Of a DNA stretch of 6,365 bases, positions 4,638 through 6,365 are shown piece by piece; the first letter of the stretch is position 1; each line of letters opens with the position of its first letter. Source of the stretch: Patescibacteria group bacterium (lineage in GTDB: Bacteria; Patescibacteria; Paceibacteria; UBA6257; 2-01-FULL-56-20); assembly GCA_024654525.1 (NCBI GenBank), contig JANLHI010000028.1, positions 1 through 6,365 of the forward strand. Reading direction: 5' to 3'. The position numbers were made by a program, and so were the translations under genes. The notes beneath the pieces were generated by a model that ran no database searches, was not told the origin of the DNA, and saw nothing but the letters and a program-made list of their open reading frames with translations.

Positions 4638-6365
4638 TTAGGCAACTTCATTTTGGTAACAGGCTTCGCAATACACTACCTCTTTCCGCTCTGGGGAATA
4701 TGTAGTTTCAAACTCCTCATGGCAGTTATCTTCACCATGACGGTGATTTTTCAAAACACACTGACACTTTCGATTCCATAATCTTGGCGGATTTCTCTTG
4801 GCAAGCCGTGCATAATGCCGGCAATTCGGACAAAGCCGCGGCAAGGGAATGTGCAACTGTCGATAAAACCGCAACTCCTGTGGCACGATACGAAACGCCG
4901 TAGGGCAACCATCGTTACACGTTCCTTTATGCGCACAACCGATAACTTCATCTATAATTGAGTCCGGAATATCCGTAATTGTCTCCGCCAACTCTTCCGG
5001 TTTTATGGTAATCGCATATTTCCGCGCTTCGGAGTTTCTCCATGAAAAACCTTTTTCATTCGCTTCTTTTTCGGTTAAAGGAAAATATTCCTGTGCCACG
5101 GTTTCGTTGTACCCGAAAGGAGAAATTTCCGCAGGGAAAAATTCTCCATATTTATATATCCTTCCCTTTGCACCACCATAGGGAACCTCCTGCATATGCA
5201 TTATGATTTTTTCCCTCAATTTCTCGAATTCCTCTTTGGAATACTGTTTATTGAGTATACAATTTTGCTTTTTCCTCAACCCTACACAGCCAAAAAGATT
5301 TTCACTATTCATGCAATTATACGAATAGTATACATTGGTGCTACTCCATACAATTCCATCGAAGCACATCCGTTCCCCTTGATCCCCTGTGTCTATTGCT
5401 TCGTAAATAAGCCCGGAAACGATTCCTACTCCATATCCGTCGTACACACCCTCCATCTTGGCACCGTTTATAAGATATTTACAATCTTTAGCTCCTTCAA
5501 TATCAAAGCACCACTTACAATTCGACGCACCATATACCGAATCTCCCGTCACATTTTGGCAATTCGTGAATATCGCATATCGATGCGGTTGCTTTTCCTT
5601 CAGTTCTTCAAATCGTCGTTGCATTTTTTCCAAGCCATGCGCGGTATGCAGTTGAAGTTCTTTTATCTTTTCCGCATATTCTTCTTTTGAATATGCAGTA
5701 TTAAAAATATAGTAGGATTTGTTACGTAAATTGATACACCCAATACAATTCGAGCATCCCTTACAATCAAAGAGAAACATTGAATCCGTACATGCTTCGC
5801 AATTTTGAGAAAAATGAGTTCGATAACATTTAACACTTGAAATAAGTTCGTAACATAATTCACAGTTAAAAATACCAAATGTGTCCTGACAATCCTTGCA
5901 AAAATTAGACCTGCTTACATATGCAAGATTCTCCCCTCCCCATGATGCCGCAACAAGATAACCGTTTTTCAATTCCCCCACATGATTTCCATATTCGCAA
6001 TTGGTAGTGCGCGCATTAAATACCGCCGGCTGTGGGGTGCGCTTCATCAAATCTTGGAACTGCACAAAAAATGGTTTTGAAAAATCATATTCTGCACCAT
6101 ACTCAAGTGGGTCCCAATCGTCCGACCACCAAAAGTCACGATTATAAACCAAATACCCGGAATCAGGAGCAAATCCCGAAATGATCGTCTTTCCAGTCTT
6201 TGCACAAGTATTCCGATGCAACGTCCGTTCATTTCGCCAACTAAACCGTCTCTGCATCCGACAAATCGGGCAAAACGTCGGCGGAGGAACGTCTATTTTT
6301 TTGTAGAAATCAAAATCTTCCGGCTCAATCGTAAATTGTGTTTTGCAATTCTGACAAGCCTGCAC
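4638..6365 (-). CDS. Cys-rich zinc-ribbon / beta-solenoid-like protein, paralogue A (5' end cut)
   Basis: There are 575 codons before the stop and the frame is open to the window edge. The GTG at the edge aligns with V13 of gene D, so about 12 N-terminal residues are missing and GTG is not the real start. Numbering here is from the window edge. Zinc ribbon 1 is intact (C4, C7, C32, C35). Ribbon 2 keeps only C54: T57, N75 and F78 replace the other ligands. Repeat domain 1 spans about 123-222 (ending INLRNKSYYIFN), the helical linker about 225-262, and repeat domain 2 about 268-372 (ending VGLRKKQNCILN). Next come YGEFFPAEISPFGYNET (406-422) and GFSWRNSE. The C-terminal ribbons are intact: C477/C483/C487 with C512/C515, then C534/C536 with C566/C569, ending ACYQNEVA. 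There is no signal peptide in what is visible and no membrane segment. It is closest to C at the 5' end (104 of 114 bases identical). Function unknown; zinc binding and a scaffold-like solenoid are inferred from the cysteine pattern. Confidence 0.9.
   Translation of the reverse strand: MQACQNCKTQFTIEPEDFDFYKKIDVPPPTFCPICRMQRRFSWRNERTLHRNTCAKTGKTIISGFAPDSGYLVYNRDFWWSDDWDPLEYGAEYDFSKPFFVQFQDLMKRTPQPAVFNARTTNCEYGNHVGELKNGYLVAASWGGENLAYVSRSNFCKDCQDTFGIFNCELCYELISSVKCYRTHFSQNCEACTDSMFLFDCKGCSNCIGCINLRNKSYYIFNTAYSKEEYAEKIKELQLHTAHGLEKMQRRFEELKEKQPHRYAIFTNCQNVTGDSVYGASNCKWCFDIEGAKDCKYLINGAKMEGVYDGYGVGIVSGLIYEAIDTGDQGERMCFDGIVWSSTNVYYSYNCMNSENLFGCVGLRKKQNCILNKQYSKEEFEKLREKIIMHMQEVPYGGAKGRIYKYGEFFPAEISPFGYNETVAQEYFPLTEKEANEKGFSWRNSEARKYAITIKPEELAETITDIPDSIIDEVIGCAHKGTCNDGCPTAFRIVPQELRFYRQLHIPLPRLCPNCRHYARLAKRNPPRLWNRKCQCVLKNHRHGEDNCHEEFETTYSPERKEVVYCEACYQNEVA
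6328..6365. repeat. Right copy of 38-bp terminal direct repeat
   Basis: Identical to positions 1-38. If the ends are joined through this overlap, gene A regains the 5' end MNPETKNTSTSS in frame and becomes 587 residues long on a 6327-bp circle. If they are not joined, the repeat reflects recent duplication of paralogue 5' ends. Confidence 0.9.

Noticed and set aside
5196..5690. Plus-strand open frame of 164 codons
   Set aside because: It lies entirely antisense inside gene A, whose protein aligns with B and C throughout. The plus-strand translation is Phe/Ile/Tyr-rich low-information sequence typical of a shadow frame.
1..6365. CRISPR array, tRNA or rRNA genes, transposase
   Set aside because: There are no regularly spaced identical repeats with unique spacers, no recognisable tRNA or rRNA segments, and no transposase-like protein. 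The repeats seen are either paralogous coding segments or short palindromes.

Overview
The window looks like a fragment of a Candidate Phyla Radiation (Patescibacteria, Parcubacteria-like) genome. Two things suggest this: a family of long Cys-rich zinc-ribbon proteins that I associate from memory with those genomes, and short palindromic dispersed repeats of a kind I also associate with them. Neither could be checked by search here. The standard code fits: one gene ends in TGA, the others in TAA, and the reading frames are uninterrupted.

All genes lie on the minus strand, so transcription runs from high to low coordinates. In that order they are: paralogue A (4638-6365, 5' end cut by the window edge), paralogue B (2916-4592), a DHH/DHHA1 phosphoesterase (2007-2831), paralogue C (174-1955), and the first 24 codons of paralogue D (1-74, cut by the other edge). 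Gaps are 45, 84, 51 and 99 bp, which fits one transcription unit, although no promoter or intrinsic terminator is convincing. Nothing on the plus strand looks like a gene.

A, B and C share one architecture. An N-terminal pair of zinc ribbons is followed by two homologous Cys/Asn-rich repeat domains that look like short beta-solenoids, each ending in a G/N-L-R-N/K-K...I-L/F-N...Y-S/T-K-E-E-Y signature. Next come a conserved Y-G-E-F-F-P / W-R segment and a C-terminal zinc-ribbon pair homologous to the N-terminal one. The paralogues keep different subsets of the metal-binding cysteines. Their biochemical function is unknown to me.

The non-coding and repeat features are unusually rich for 6.4 kb. 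A 26-bp interrupted palindrome sits in frame inside gene C. A TTCGACAAGCTCA element sits in frame at the start of B, C and D. Two mutually inverted 13-bp palindromes fill the A-B gap, degenerate heptamer repeats fill the B-DHH gap, and a compound hairpin lies in the C-D gap. The first 38 bases of the window are identical to the last 38. This means either that the contig ends fall in the same paralogue repeat, or that the molecule closes into a 6327-bp circle.
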